A stretch of 64,000 nt of DNA. It comes from Eustoma russellianum. Lineage: Eukaryota > Streptophyta > Magnoliopsida > Gentianales > Gentianaceae. The notes beneath the pieces were generated by a model. It was not told where the DNA came from. It saw only the letters and a program-made list of their open reading frames with translations, and did no database searches. The stretch covers positions 28,120,838 to 28,184,837 of the forward strand of contig AP025055.1 in the NCBI GenBank assembly GCA_036186865.1, written 5' to 3'. This document shows positions 10,203-23,153 of the stretch, in pieces. Position numbers and translations under genes: made by a program. How positions within the stretch are numbered: position 1 is the first letter of the stretch; the number at the start of each line of letters is the position of its first letter.

Positions 10203-13200
10203 AAATCAGCAGAAATCTTGCCTAATTTAGAACGAAGATTTTCGTACGTGGCTTTAGTGCTTTGGTGAATATGTCAGCTACTTGTGCTTCAGTGCTTACA
10301 TGGTCTATAACAATATCAACATTATTCACGTGATCACGAATAAAGTGATATCGTACTTCTATGTTCTTTGCTTTAGAGTGTAGTACGGGGTTCTTAGACA
10401 AGTTTATAGCACTCATACTATCACAATAAATTGGAATACGATTTATCGTGATTCTAAAATCAGAAATTTGATGTTTTAACCATAGTAGTTGTGTGCAACA
10501 AAGACTAAGTGCCATGTATTCAGCTTCGGTAGTAGATAATGCCACACTTGCTTGCTTTTTCGAAAACCATGATATTAACGAATTTCCTATAAATTTACAA
10601 GTGCCACTTGTGCTTTTTCTATCTATTGTGCATCCGCCATAATCCGCATCAGTTTATGCATGCAAATCATATTCACAATTCTTGTCATACCAAATTCCTA
10701 AAGTGGGGGTGTGCTTAATGTATCGAAATATTCTTTTTACAACATTATAGTGAGACACTCTAGGTTGGCTTTGAAAAGGTGCACACATACATACACTAAA
10801 CATGATATCGGGTCTACTTGCGGTAAGATAAAGCAAAGAACCAATCATAGACCTATATAAAGCATTATCAAGGTCTTTTCCATTTTCATCTTTATCTAGT
10901 TTGGTGGTGACACTAATAGGGGTGGGGGATGGTTTCAAATTCACAAAATTAAACTTTTTAATCATGTCCTTCACATATTTGACTTGACTTATGTGGATAC
11001 CTTTATCAGTTTGTTTAATTTTCAAGCCAAGAAAGTAATCCAATTCACCAACCATAGACATTTCAAACTCGGATTTCATGCAAGTTTCAAATTCTTCAAC
11101 AAGTTTATGAGATGTAGATCCAAAAATGATGTCATCAACATAAATTTGAATGATTAGTAAATCCGATTTATCTTGTTTCAAGAATAAGGTGCTATATATG
11201 GTGCCTCTTTTAAATCCATTTTCTAAAAAAAAGTAGCAAAACGATCATACCAAGCCCTAGGTGCTTGCTTTAAGCCATATAGTGCCTTCTTTAATTTGTA
11301 CACGTGATCAGGGTATTTCAAATCTTCCAAACTGGGTGGTTGCTTCACATATGCTTCTTCTTGTATAAAACCATTTAAAATGCACTTTTTATGTCTATTT
11401 GATAAAGTTTAAAACCTTTCATGCAAGCAATAGTAAAAATTATCGTATGGCTTCTAAACGTGCTACGGGTGCAAATGTTTCGTCGTAGTCTATTCCTTCT
11501 TCTTGATTATATCCTTGTACTACAAGTCTCGCCTTGTTTCTGACAACTTTACCTTCTTCATTCATTTTATTTCTAAAGACCCACTTTGTGCCTATTATTG
11601 TCTTATCTTGAGGCCGTGACACTAAATCCCATACATCATTTCTTACGAATTGATTTAGTTCAGCATGCATAGCATCAATCCAAGAAGAATTATTCAAGGC
11701 ATCAAAAGCGTTCTTAGGTTCAATTTCGGATATCATAGCATGAAATTGGTTTATTTCATCCGAAGTTATTCTTCTACGTGGTCGGACACCTTGAGTTATA
11801 TCGCCTATAATAAGATAATGTGGGTGATTCCTATGCCATCTTGGTTCATTATTCTCTAAGTTCTCATGCATTTCTAATTGATCATACATTTCTAGTGTAT
11901 TTGTTTCATCATGTACGTCATCATTTTCTACAACATCTAGCATGGGCTTTAGTTCAAAATCATCGTCATATTCTTTATCTTTTTCAAACTCGCCAAATTC
12001 ATTAAACTTCACATGAATAGATTCTAAAAGTTGTCTAGTGATAGGATCATAACATCTATATGCTTTAGAATCCAAAGAATATCCAACAAAGATGCATTCA
12101 ATAGATTTAGATTCAAATACATCTAGATTATCTTTTGTATTCAAAACAAAGCATTTACAACCAAACACACGAAAGGAATCGATTTTAGGCATGCGATCAT
12201 TTACTATCTCATAAGGAGTTTTATTTATTTTCTTTCTAATTGACAAACGATTAACTATATAGCATGCACAATTTATGGCTTCCGCCCACAGAAATCTAAG
12301 AAACTTATTTTCACACAACACGGTTCTAGCAATTTCTTATAGTGTCCTATTTTTTTTTCTACTACTCCATTTAATTGCGGTGTCCTAGATGGCGAAAACT
12401 CGTGTTTAATTCCTTTTTCTTCGCAAAACGCAATCATGTCCTTGTTTTTAAATTCACCACCTCTATCGCTTCTAATCTTTTTTACATTCAAACCATATTC
12501 ATTTTCAAGTTGTTTTATTAGTTTCGCAATCTCAACGGCACTATCATCTTTATTTCCAAGAAATAAAGTCCATGTATAGCAAGAAACATCTTCAACGATA
12601 ACACATTCATAATGGCATCCACCAAGACTCTTAGTACGATTAGGACCAAACAAATCAATGTGTAGTAATTCTAAAACTCTAGACGTGCTAATTTCATTTT
12701 TGGGTTTAAGTGACTCGCGTGTTTGTTTGCCTTTAATACATGATTCATACAATTGAAAGTTGTCTAAATCAAGTTTAGGCAATCCTCGTATTAGGTTCTT
12801 TCGTTGAAGTTTTTCAAGCGTTGAGATGCCAATGTGTCCTAATCGCCTATGCCAAAAATTAACGTTAGGTCCATTTGGCATAAAACACTTAGCCTGAGCG
12901 TCTAACATGTCATCCATAGAGAGCATAAAAATACTTCCCTTTTTCCTTTTAAAACCGTTTCTCTGTTTTTATTTACTATGTTGCAATATGGATGAGTGAA
13001 ACACACATCAAAACTATTGTCAATAAACTGTGAGATGCTAAGTAGATTATAAGATAGATTACTTACCAAGAAAACGTTAGAGATTCGAAACGTACTTGGG
13101 CTTCTGATTGTACCTTTTCCAATGATTCTTCTTTCATTGTTGTCTCCAAAGGTCAGCGATCCACCTTTTATAACATTCTTCAACTTTGAGAACAAGCTTT

Positions 13201-13258
13201 GGTCACTCGTCATGTGCCTCGAGCAACCACTGTCAAGGAACCACTTGATTGAGTGCCT
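10203..13258 (-). pseudogene. Element C pol (protease, integrase, RT, RNase H), frameshifted
   Basis: A Ty1/copia Pol, the polyprotein that cuts, copies and integrates the element, read leftward. The protease start (FLDSGCSRHM) is near 13230 and continues to 12902. Then come the integrase zinc finger (WHRRLGHIG) and catalytic core (HIDLFG, IRSDRGGEF, TPQLNGVVEKK) at 12926-12273, the integrase C-terminal region and RT start at 12321-11440, and RT with the active site YVDDIIFGST at 11181-10654. RNase H (STTEAEYMAL, DSMSAINLSKNPVLHSK) is at 10545-10222. It is closely similar to E pol. Frames break at about 12920, 12310, 11440, 11200 and 10630, so no full protein is made. RT motifs are still intact, which suggests moderate age. 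Confidence 0.88.
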
Positions 13259-15265
13259 TTAGATGTATGGGTTCCCTGCAATGTAAAACAACGATTTAGG
13301 TACCCTTTTATTTTGGGTCCTTACGAGTTAGTTCCTCACCTCTTTGTAAAAGTATCTTTCGGTACGCATACTTGGGTGACCTTTCTTGGTCTAGCAAATG
13401 GTTAGAATGTAGATGAAGAAGCAACATAGTAGACATGAGGTGACAATATATTTGGTCTTTGGCTGAGTATTCCCCTATGCATATTGTATGGTTGTCGTTT
13501 TTGATATGTTCTTATGTTTGTGTGCATAGTGCGTGATCTAAATGCATGGAATGAATGTTGTGTATGCATTAACGGTTTTTTCTCATATCTATATGGCACA
13601 TAATTATATCTTGTATGATATGAAAAAGAAGCATGATGAGATGAAGGGAGAGGGGGTCTAGGCTTCTTCTTAGGCGCCACATATGTCTTGGGTGCTTCTA
13701 TTTCTTAGACAAAATGAATTTGGTTGGTTTATTTAATGTCTTGTTTTTCTCAATGTATCCTAATCTGGTTTTATCACTATCATGTTTCTATGATGAAATG
13801 ATGCGATCTAGCATGTTAGTTTCCGTGTCAAATTGTTTCACCATTTTCTCTAAATCCGTATTCCTTGATTTCAAATTTGAAATCTCGGATTTCATTTCAT
13901 TATTTTGTGTCGTTAATGATGAGATCTCTAATTTCAATCGTTGATGATGCAAGATGACTCTTCTTTTGAATCGTTTAATTGAGAAACAAGGTTCGTGTTA
14001 GAAGATTCTAACTTCTTGTCTTCAATTAATCGTTTCTTTTCTTTTGCGAGGGTCTTTGTGAATTTATGCAATTTTAAATAGTGACTAAATAGATCATCAT
14101 ATGAAGGTTTAGAATTAGATTCAGAATCAGAAGATACCTCGTTTGATGCTTTGGATACAAAGCATACTTGTGCCGTCTTTTCTTCGGTATCAGTCTCAGA
14201 GTCGGATGTGTCACTCCAAGTGGAGGCCTTGAGAGCTCTTCTTCTTTGTTAGGTTCTGAGACGAGTTTAGTTTTGGTCCGATCCTTGTCAAGGTGTTTGT
14301 TTGTTTGTCTGTCTTTGTTAGGGCAGTCATATGACAAGTGTCCAAGTTTCCCGCATTCATAGCACTTTACGTCCGTGTCATTAGTTTTATTTTTATTTCT
14401 TTTAGTCGAAGTAGCCTTAGGTTTGGTTTTTAAATGACTTTCTCATGAATTTTCTCAAACCTTTAATCAATAGTATTAGATCATCATTGTCTGATTCAGA
14501 ATCACTATCATCTACATGATTGGAATAAGTAGAGACGTATTCATTTGATTTAAAATCAATAGTCTTACCTTGTTTTGACATTGATTCCAATTTCCTTAAT
14601 GTAAGTTTGTTTTCGTATACCTTTAATGATCCGATTAGTTCATCCATTTTTATTGGTTTGGTTTCTTTACTCTCCTCTATTGCTGTGACTTTAGGGTCCC
14701 ATTCGGATGGAAGACTTCTCAATACCTTATGGACCTTTTCCTGCATAGAGAAAGCTTTGCCAAGAGACTCAAGAGAATTATAGATGTTAGTCAATCGTAA
14801 ATCCATATCAACAATAGACTCATTTGGCAATAATTTGAAAGACTCAAGTGTGGACATAAGTATATTAATCTTAGACTCCTTTACTTGGCTAGTCCCTTCA
14901 TGTTTCATCACAAGAATTCTCCACATCTCTTGGACACTAGAGCAATTGGATACGTAACTAGATTCACTTTTGCTTTGCCCGTTTAAAAGTAATTTCATGG
15001 CTCTGGCATTCATACTTAGTCTCTTTTTGTCATCACTAGTGTATTCTTGTTTCGGTTTTATAACTTCTAGTATGACTCCATCAACAGTAGATAACTTAGA
15101 TGGAACGAATGGACCGTCTTCTATAATAGACCATAAATCAATATCAATAGCCATAAGAAAGAGTTTAATTCTAAGTTTCCATTGGATAAAGGAATCACCA
15201 TCAAAAAGAGAAGACCTTTGACTCGACATACCTTCTTGCTATGTTTTGAAGCTAGTGGTTGCCAT
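13259..15265 (-). pseudogene. Element C gag, disrupted
   Basis: Structural Gag of a Sirevirus-like element, read leftward. The ATG at 15265 corresponds to E's Gag start, but a TAG follows at codon 9. The next Met, at 15229, opens 270 codons (FDGDSFIQWKLRIKLF, DIDLWSIIEDGPF) ending at 14417 in a basic segment. The CCHC knuckle region is at about 14310-14370 in another frame (SYDCPNKD visible at 14337). After that, Ser/Asp-rich and coiled-coil-like stretches extend to about 13800, and a Tyr/His-rich tail lies at 13680-13402. Comparison with E's 642-codon Gag shows at least four frameshifts. It ends at a conserved TTAGGTACCC box (13296-13305). Confidence 0.85.
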
Positions 15266-15308
15266 CTCACTTAGATCGTTGGATCTCCTTGTTGTGAGTG
15301 TGCATGCT

Positions 15309-15319
15309 CTCTGATACCA
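15309..15319 (-). promoter_or_regulatory. Element C primer-binding site
   Basis: The minus strand reads TGGTATCAGAG, complementary to the 3' end of plant initiator Met-tRNA. It lies two bases inside the 5' LTR boundary at 15322. Confidence 0.85.
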
Positions 15320-15321
15320 CT

Positions 15322-18005
15322 TGTAGGATCTGTATAGCACCACTAGAAAGGGGGTTTGAATAGTAGGTCCGGAAAATTTGGTTTTTAAAATGTTTTGACC
15401 CAAAAACCTAACTTCTGAAAACAGTTTCTGTTTTAAGATCCTGATTTGAAAAACTTGAATGACCTAGTTATAGACCTCCAAAAATTCTGAAATTTTGAGA
15501 GATTCTAATCTCAGATGTTCTGAGTGTCTCCTAAAACTTTCAGATTAAAATTCAACCTCCAACCCTTTGAAAATACGTTTTTGGTCAGATTACGCGAATC
15601 TGCCGGAAATAGTACTCCGATTTGAAAAATTTATTCCGATTAATTCGTAACTCCAAATTGTCTAACAATTTAATGACAAAACCCTTAAGATATGTATTTT
15701 AATGGGTTAAAATAGTTTTGAAAAATTCCTTTGGAAAGTGTGTCATATACGTTGGTATTCTCAACCTTTGCAAGTCTGAAAATTAGATTGCACTAGTTTC
15801 AGAACTATTAATGTTTGATTGACTTATACTTATCCAAAACTTGCGTCAAACAAAAATTAAGAGGTGTGACTATATTTCTACAAAATTTTACAATTTTTGA
15901 AATTCGTTTGCTATTTTTAAAATTGTGACGCAATGGATGCAGAATGCTGGAAACTGAAAGTACTGTGCAGTAAAGTAAAGAACACAAGGAATTTTATACT
16001 GGTTTGGTTAAATCAACCTACTCCAGTCTTCGAGGACACCTTAATCGGTTATCACTAAACAAAATTAACACCTTACCAGAAGGTTTGCTGGAGTTACCGA
16101 CCAACTCCAACCCTTAAACAAACGATAAAAGCAATCACAATGATCACGAACACCACCACTGAACGGATGAAGGTTTGATCACACCTTGATCAACCTTTTA
16201 CAATTGAAACGTGTATGGTGGTATGAACAAAGCCAATTCAATATGTTTGAATATAAGTACAATAGGATTGAGAGGAGAAGGAGAAGAAAGAAATGTAGAA
16301 GAAGAGAGTGGAGAGTCTTTTTGCACTTAAGAAATTATGAGACTTGTCTTGCATTCGTTTGGCTCTCTTCTCTTCCTTTTATCTAGATTTGGCCGCTCCC
16401 TAGGGCTTCTCCTTCATCTTGAGAATTCTCTTTTAAGTCCCTGGAAGAATGCCTTGTATAGATGTGACAGCATCTTGCTTACTTGGCATAACTTGATTGG
16501 ATGAATGACTAGACTTTGCTTACTTGGCACTCCTTGATTGGATGAGTATTGTCATCTTTTTCTGGCTATAAAAATCTGAGAACAAAATGAAAAACATGTA
16601 CCAAATGAAGTTCAAAACATTTCCAAATATTCAACAATTAATCTCCACAAATTTGGAAGCAAATTTGATCACCATTGAAGACAAAAATCGGCCAGCTCTA
16701 GTGTCACATGCTGAATTTTCAGCATGTGTTTCATTTGCTAGAAAGTTTGAAATGTTACCTTGTGTAGCTTCCTCCATTATGTCACTAACCTTGTGTGGCT
16801 TATTATCCACCATTTGAGGTGACAAATAAGCTCCACATAAGCTCCACCAAGGCTGAGATAGGCGTGTGATATGTCTTGAGCATGTGCTGAATTTCACTTT
16901 TGTAAACTTTGTCAAATATTGCACAATAATTACACATATATGGTATATTCCAATAAACCCTCATTTGAATATTCTAGAACACTTAATATTCCTTGAATAT
17001 GTAAAAAGTGTCTAGATACATGTTACATGTCATGCCAAAAAGTTCCATGTGTTGTGTTCGTAGAAAACCAAATTTTCGACTGTTATCGATTAGGCGATTT
17101 TTCCCCGATTAATTTCAAACTTTTTGTACATGTTACATATATTATGTCACACATAATATACATAAAATAAATTGAATATTCAGCTCTTAATGGCTGAGAC
17201 AAAATGGCGCCCACGTGTGACAAAATAGATTGAATTTGAAATCTCCACAATTTGGTCTTAATTGGGGGTGGTTTGTGTGTGCCAATATGGAATGATTTTA
17301 TGGCTGAGTGTACCACGTTAGCCACGAGATTTGTGGCCATTTTTGAAGTGTAGGGGCTGGCCATCTATATATGGCAAGTACGTGACACGTTGGCGAAGTT
17401 TTGGTAGTGACCTATACGACAATTTTTGGTTTACAACCTCGTAACGTGACGTAATAATTTTGTCATCACCATGACTTATATCATATGATATAAGACCTAA
17501 GTATACTCATAAATATGAGGTAAGTATAGTGGTGTGACGTTGACGTACGTTCGTAATATATGTAACGTGTCGGTAGTACGTTGGAATATATATGTGTCTT
17601 GTGACTTTTTATAAAAAATCTGAATATATATAATTTTTATATATATAAACGTGTGACATAGAGTGGGAGGAGACTTTCCATTTTTAAGTTTGTTGCCATC
17701 ATGCCTTCTCCAAATATATCTCCATTTAATGAACTACTTGGTTCATTTAACTAAGTACTTCACTTAATGAACTAGTTTAGTTCATTAATGGTGGCACCTG
17801 AAAATGGTTCAAACACAACAAATATTTTCCATTTGATGTAAGCTTTAAAGCTTCATGTCTTGTTAGTACGGCAACACTATATATAAAGTATATAAGGCAA
17901 GTTTGTCGCAAAAATATGTCAAGTAATAAATTGTTCATGTATTTCTTAAACACGCGTTATTTAAATCATGCATTTTGTGAATCACTCAAACTCTTTTTCT
18001 CAACA
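15322..18005 (-). repeat. Element C 5' LTR
   Basis: 2684 bp, from TGTAGGATC to CTCAACA, followed by CCTCA. It is the partner of 7233-9953. The segment ATGGCAAGTACGTGACACG (near 17374) is also shared with solo LTR D (near 33226), so C and D belong to related LTR families. Confidence 0.85.
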
Positions 18006-18010
18006 CCTCA

Positions 18011-18225
18011 TTCACCTTGGATAATCCTTTTCTGCCTTGATCACCTCAGGCGGAAGTAGTACTTTGTCAATTTCGTTCAGTTCAGCCTGTTCCATTGTTT
18101 GCTCAGCTCTGCCATTCCTATATTCATCTCAGCTCGGCAGACTGACCTCAATTACTTTTTATTGCTCCTCCAGCCCAGCAACTGTTCTATCAGGTCGGAG
18201 CACCTCAGCTGAGCTTGTTTTCACA
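18011..18225 (-). repeat. Element F 3' LTR, right segment
   Basis: Continues the LTR cut at 7232. It matches 36536-36745, both containing CCTTTTCTGCCTTGATCACCT. The CA end at 18225 abuts a minus-strand purine tract (AAGAGGGG, 18226-18233). Confidence 0.8.
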
Positions 18226-20314
18226 CCCCTCTTAAGTTTAGTTGTATATATTTATGCAACCAAGCTCGGATGGTATGTATTTAAAAACCTTTATTGAGAC
18301 AGGCTTTGTCAAGACATCTGTGATTTGATCTTTGGTGGAGATGTATTCTATGTTGACCTCATTTCCTTCTATCTTTTCATGGATGAAGTGTCTGTCTATT
18401 TCTACATATTTTGATTTATCATGTTGAACTGGATTTTCCGCCATACTTATTACTGAGACACTGTCGCAAAAGACTTCGATGGGTGATTAAGCCTTTATAT
18501 GGAGATCTTTGAGTATTCTCCTAATCCAAATGCTTTCACAAGTTCCTAATGCAAGTGCCATAAGTTCTTCTTCTGCACTGCTTCTCGACACAACCAGTTG
18601 TTTCTTGCTTTGCCAAGTAACTAGATTTTCCCATAGGTAGGTTCCATAGCGAGTAGTTGAGCTCATGTCAGCTTTGGATACAGCTCAGTCTGCATCTATG
18701 AATACATTGACACTTCGGTTTGCAGTCTTCTTGAAGTAGAATCAATGTCCTAATGCATTCTTAAGGTACCTGAGAATTCTTAAAGCAACTTAGAGGTGTG
18801 CGTTAGTAGGACTTTGCAAATATTATGATACAAAACTTACAGCTTGGCAAGTGTCCGGCCTAGTGTGTGATAGATAGATTAATTTCCTAACTAGTTTTTA
18901 ATAACTCAGTTTATTAGGTGGGGTAGGTGTCCCACTGATCTCTAAGCCTATGTCCAGGTTCAACTGGAGTGCTTGCTGGTCTGCATCCAAGCAGACCAGT
19001 TTCTTTGAGAAGGTTTAGTATATATTTTATTTTTTGGGGATATATATACAATCATTCTCTCTTCCCAACGATCTCCAATCCTAGGAAATATCTCAGTTTA
19101 CCTAGATCCTTCATCTCACATTGTTTAGATAGCTATGTCTTAATATTGTCTATGCCATGGTTATCATTCCCCGTTATTATGATGTCATCTACGTACACTA
19201 TCAGAATAGTCACCTTCCCCTTAGGTGAAATTCTGGTGAATAGTGTATGGTCAATATGTCTTTGGTTAAATTTCAGGCCTATTACAGTTTTAGTGAAGGT
19301 TTTGAACCAGGCCCGTGGTGATTGTATTAGCCCATATACCAATTTTCTTAACTTCTAGGCCATGTCTTTATTGGCCTCAGTATTGAATCCTGGTGGTATA
19401 CACATATAGACTTTCAGAGCCAATTCTCAGTTTAGGCATGTGGTTTTTACTTCTAATTGGTGTAGTTCCTAGTCAAGGTTTACAACTATGGAGAAAATAA
19501 CTCTAATAATGTTTAGTTTAGCAACTGGGTGAATGTTTCTAGGTAATCTACTCCATATGTTTGTGTAAATCCTTTGGCTACTAATCTTATTTTATATTTA
19601 TTCATAGTTCCATCATTATTATATTTAACTGTGAATATCTATCTACATCCTACTGGTTTTATAGTAGCCAAACTAGGAGTTAGCTCCCACGTTTGATTTC
19701 TTTCTAAGGCATTCATCGCATCATGCATGACGTTTTTCCATTCAAGTTGGCTGAGTGCATCCTCTATATTTTTGGGTATGATCTTATTGTCAAATGAGCA
19801 TATTAAGGATCTAAAGTTTGGATTCAATCTATTATAGATACTCTTCTATAAGGTATTTGGTGCAGATGGGATTAGTAGATTCCCTTATCCCTTTCCTTAG
19901 TGCCATTCATCTCATCTGTTAGAGTTTCATATTCATATTCAGTATTTTCTTCTGGAGTGTCCTCATCTTCTATAGTTAGTTGTATTGTTCGGGTATATGA
20001 GGTCGGCTACTACTTCTCATAACTTCTTGATTATTGGAGGTCATGGGAAAATTAGTTCCTGATTGAGAATTGGTCGTGCCGACATAAGGTATTGAGTTGT
20101 CGAGCTACGGTGCATAGATTGCTGAGTTACTGAGCTCGACAGAACTTGTAGGAATGAGCTAGACTGAGATATATCTACACGGTCTATTGTTTTCCAATAT
20201 TCGTTGTGACTTACACTTATACCCTTTCTGTGATCTTGAGTATCCTAAGAAGTTGCACTTAAATGATCTAGGATCCAATTTTTCCATAAGGTTGGGCTGA
20301 ACATGTACATATGC
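18226..20314 (-). pseudogene. Element F pol, 3' half (integrase end, RT, RNase H)
   Basis: Read leftward, it starts at the D insertion point within the integrase C-terminal region, where the motif FGC...YVHVQ is split between 33861 and 20314. RT pieces follow at 19827-19639 (WELTPSLATIKPVGCR) and 19342-19133, with PRAWFKTF and the active site YVDDIIITG. RNase H is scattered from about 18730 to 18238, ending in NPVQHDKSKYVEID and DVLTKPVS. Stops and frameshifts are frequent throughout 18450-19130 and 19840-20310. The order and motifs match element B's pol closely. A purine-rich tract abuts the 3' LTR at 18225, so the 3' end of the element is complete. Confidence 0.85.
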
Positions 20315-20346
20315 TGTAGGATCTGCAAGGCACCACTAGAAGGGGG

Positions 20347-22909
20347 TGTTGGACCTGTATAGCACCACTAGAAGGGGGGGTTGAATAGTGAGTGCGGAAA
20401 AAATTGGTTTATAAAAATTTTAAGGACCAATTACTCACTTCTGAAAACAGAGACTGTTTTCAAGACCCGTTTTTAAACACTTGGTTGACTGGGTTGTAGA
20501 CCTCCAAAAATAGTGAAATTTGGACACAATGTACTCTCAGGTGTTATGAAGGTGTCATAAAAATTTCAGATTAAAACTCAAAGTCTAAGTCACTCAAAAG
20601 TGGTACGTGATCTGACTATGTCAGATTGGACAGATTCTGTACCTTAAAATGAAAAATTTATTCCTATTTGGTGACAACTCCAAATGACTTGAAATTTTTA
20701 TGAGATGACCCTTAGGATATGTAGTATACTCAGTTAAAACAGTTTTGCAAAATTCCTTTGGGAAGTATGTCAACCAAGTTGATGTTCTCAACCTCTGCCA
20801 ATCTGAAAAACAGATTTGCACTAGTCTCAGAACTATGAACGTTTGGATGACTTATACTTATCCAAATGCGATGAAACCAGTGGGAAATGAACCCTAAGAC
20901 ACAAGGCTATGTTTCTGAAAATTTGTAAGATTTTTTTTTAAAATGATTTGCTATTTTTACCGAAATTATAAAGATGATGCAAAAACAGAAACTGAGAGTA
21001 AAAGTGCTGAAAGTAAGAACACCAAGAGTTTTATACTGGTTCGGCCAACGTGACCTACATCCAGTCTTCAAGGACACCTTCCTTGGTTTGCACTAGTCAC
21101 CAAAGTCACCTTAGAACAAGGTTGGATAGAGTTATACACCAACTCCTTCAATCCAAACCCGTTTACAATGTTCTACACCAAGAACAACACCAAAGAATCA
21201 CCAATCAGCACCACCTCACCAAATGAAGGTTTGATCACACCTTGATCAACCTTGTACACCAATGAATCTTGTTTGGGTGATGTGTATGAAGCCTATTCTG
21301 AATATGACATGTAAGTATGATAGGCTTTGGGTATATACAAGAGATGAATATGGAAAATGAATTGTAGTCTTGCAAACACTAAACAGAATTTTTCACTTGT
21401 TGTTCTTGTCTTGTGTTGCTCATCTCTTGGCCTTTTTATAGCCATAACCAACGACTAGGAGGTTGAGAGGAGCCTCAAAATTTGATTTTGAATTGTCTTG
21501 TAAGCTCTTGAGACTTCCTTTTGAATATTCTTTGCACCACTTGATCACATTCTCTTGCTAGATTCCTTGCAAAATTTCAGCAAACATGCTTAAAGTTCTC
21601 CACCTCATCTTGAATATTTTATGCATTCTTTTGCATACTTTAGGCTTTCACAAATGTTAATATAATTGATGAGATTCTTCTTTATCAATTATACAACAAA
21701 AAGAAGCTCCACCTTGTCTCCAAACATATTAAAACCAACGCATGTCTCAAGTTCAAACATGCTGAGATTTAATTTTTTTTTTTTATCTTGCATGGTAGAA
21801 GGTAAAATCTTCAAGCATTATGGTAACTTTTAATCACCATTTTACCTTGTCTTCTAGAAGCTTTCAAGATCATTATATTTCTGTGGAGAACATGTATAAA
21901 TACATGTAATAACATGTAGTAAAAACAGTCCATGTACGATGATGTACAAACTTCAAGTTTCAACTTCCGTCGATTGCTCGGTTTTTCTCCGTTTTGTCTC
22001 AAACCCTTTCAACATATAAAATGTGTAATGTAACATGTAATACACATATAAACATGTATAATCTCAGCTCCAATGTGTTTGATAAATTTGGCCAAGGGGT
22101 ATATGAATTTCGAATTTGATTTTCCGAGAAATAAGGAAGATGATGGAGAATTGATATATGTATTTGTTTTGTGACTTTGGTATGTATTTCTCCATGTAGT
22201 GCACGAAATTTTTGAGTGTTGGAAATGTATATTGGCTGGCCATCTTTGTATGATAAGTATATGATGTGTCGGAGATGGCTCGGTAGTCATATGATACGAT
22301 ACATTTCGGTTTATGCACTTTTGTCATGTCTATGGAATTTTGGAAGTTTTGGTGACATGAAATATATAACTTGAGAGTATCATGGATGTGTATATGATGT
22401 ATATATAACTCTTTTGTCGTTGACATATGTTGATGACATGTTGACGAAATGTCAAGATCGAATGATGTAGCTTGTCGTCTGAGATAGAATATATGTCGTG
22501 TATATATATATCCATGAGATATATGTATATGCCGTGAGACTCCAAGATATATATATATATGAATGAGTATCCATAAGATATGAGTGTATATCCAAGAGAT
22601 AGATATGGCGTGCGTCCATAAGATATATGTCGAGATATCCGAAAAAATATATACGCCGTGTGTCTTCAAGATATATGTCAAGATATCCAATAAATATATA
22701 TCATATCCAAGAGTTGTATGTATGCCGTGTATATCACCTGAGAATGAATACAACAATGTTTGCCATATGATTTAAGCCTTAATGCTTCATGGCTTGTTAG
22801 TACAACAGTGATAGATATAGGCATATGCATTTATAAATCTCATAACATTTAGATCATGTAACATATAAATCATGTACTTGTAAATCATTCAAACCATGAT
22901 TTCCCAACA
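20347..22909 (-). repeat. Element E 3' LTR
   Basis: 2563 bp, TGTTGGACC...CCCAACA. Compared by eye with 28282-30848, it differs at two substitutions (20476 A versus 28411 G; 21459 G versus 29395 A) and three length changes (T-runs near 20931 and 21771, TA run near 22546). Frames of 63-230 codons inside it (for example 22064-22756 minus) are AT-rich and Ile/His/Tyr-heavy and appear in both copies simply because the copies are identical. I do not call them genes. Confidence 0.95.
22484..22740. repeat. Degenerate AT-rich tandem units in the E LTR
   Basis: Units of the type 'ccaagagatatatgtcgagatat' with a 'gccgtg' spacer recur every 35-60 bp (also 30418-30678 in the other LTR). They lie in U3 of the minus-strand element, upstream of its TATA box. 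Confidence 0.6.
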
Positions 22910-22922
22910 ATCTCCCCCTTTT
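22910..22922 (-). promoter_or_regulatory. Element E polypurine tract
   Basis: The minus strand reads AAAAGGGGGAGAT, abutting the 3' LTR. It is the plus-strand primer for DNA synthesis. Confidence 0.9.
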
Positions 22923-23153
22923 GATGATTTGCAAAATAATCCTTTATTCATGATTTAGATGTGGCATATTTACTCTCCCTACAATTATGCATTCATAACA
23001 TGTTTTTCAAAATGTAAATACTCCCCCTTAAATTAATCTCTCCATTTGAATCATGCTTTTTCTCCCCCTGAATTTGCAAAATCATGCATTTGTTTTTCTC
23101 CCCCTTGATTTTGTAAATACCATCAAAAGATACATTTAGAGCAAAACGATAAT

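Larger units (their letters stand above)
7233..18005 (-). mobile_element. Element C: Sirevirus-like copia retrotransposon
   Basis: A full-length but decayed minus-strand element: 3' LTR 7233-9953, polypurine tract 9954-9966, pol, gag, primer-binding site 15309-15319 and 5' LTR 15322-18005. The flanks CCTCC (7228-7232) and CCTCA (18006-18010) are a five-base duplication with one mismatch. Their position inside the F 3' LTR fits, because the F 5' LTR reads uninterrupted at the same place (around 36530). The Gag layout and the GGGGGAGA polypurine tract are Sirevirus-like. No env-like frame lies between RNase H and the 3' LTR. Confidence 0.85.

Noticed and set aside
20315..20400. Apparent tandem duplication of CACCACTAGAAGGGGG
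   Set aside because: Explained by E inserting into the start of a related LTR (D); outer and inner target duplications support two insertions.
22064..22756. 230-codon minus-strand frame (and its copy at 30001-30558/30267-30695)
   Set aside because: It lies in the AT-rich tandem part of the E LTRs, is dominated by Ile, His, Tyr and Ser, and is present twice only because the LTRs are identical. No domain.
22909..23153. Possible env-like gene between pol and the 3' LTR of E
   Set aside because: Only about 240 bp separate RNase H and the LTR, with no frame of useful length. The same holds for C and G.
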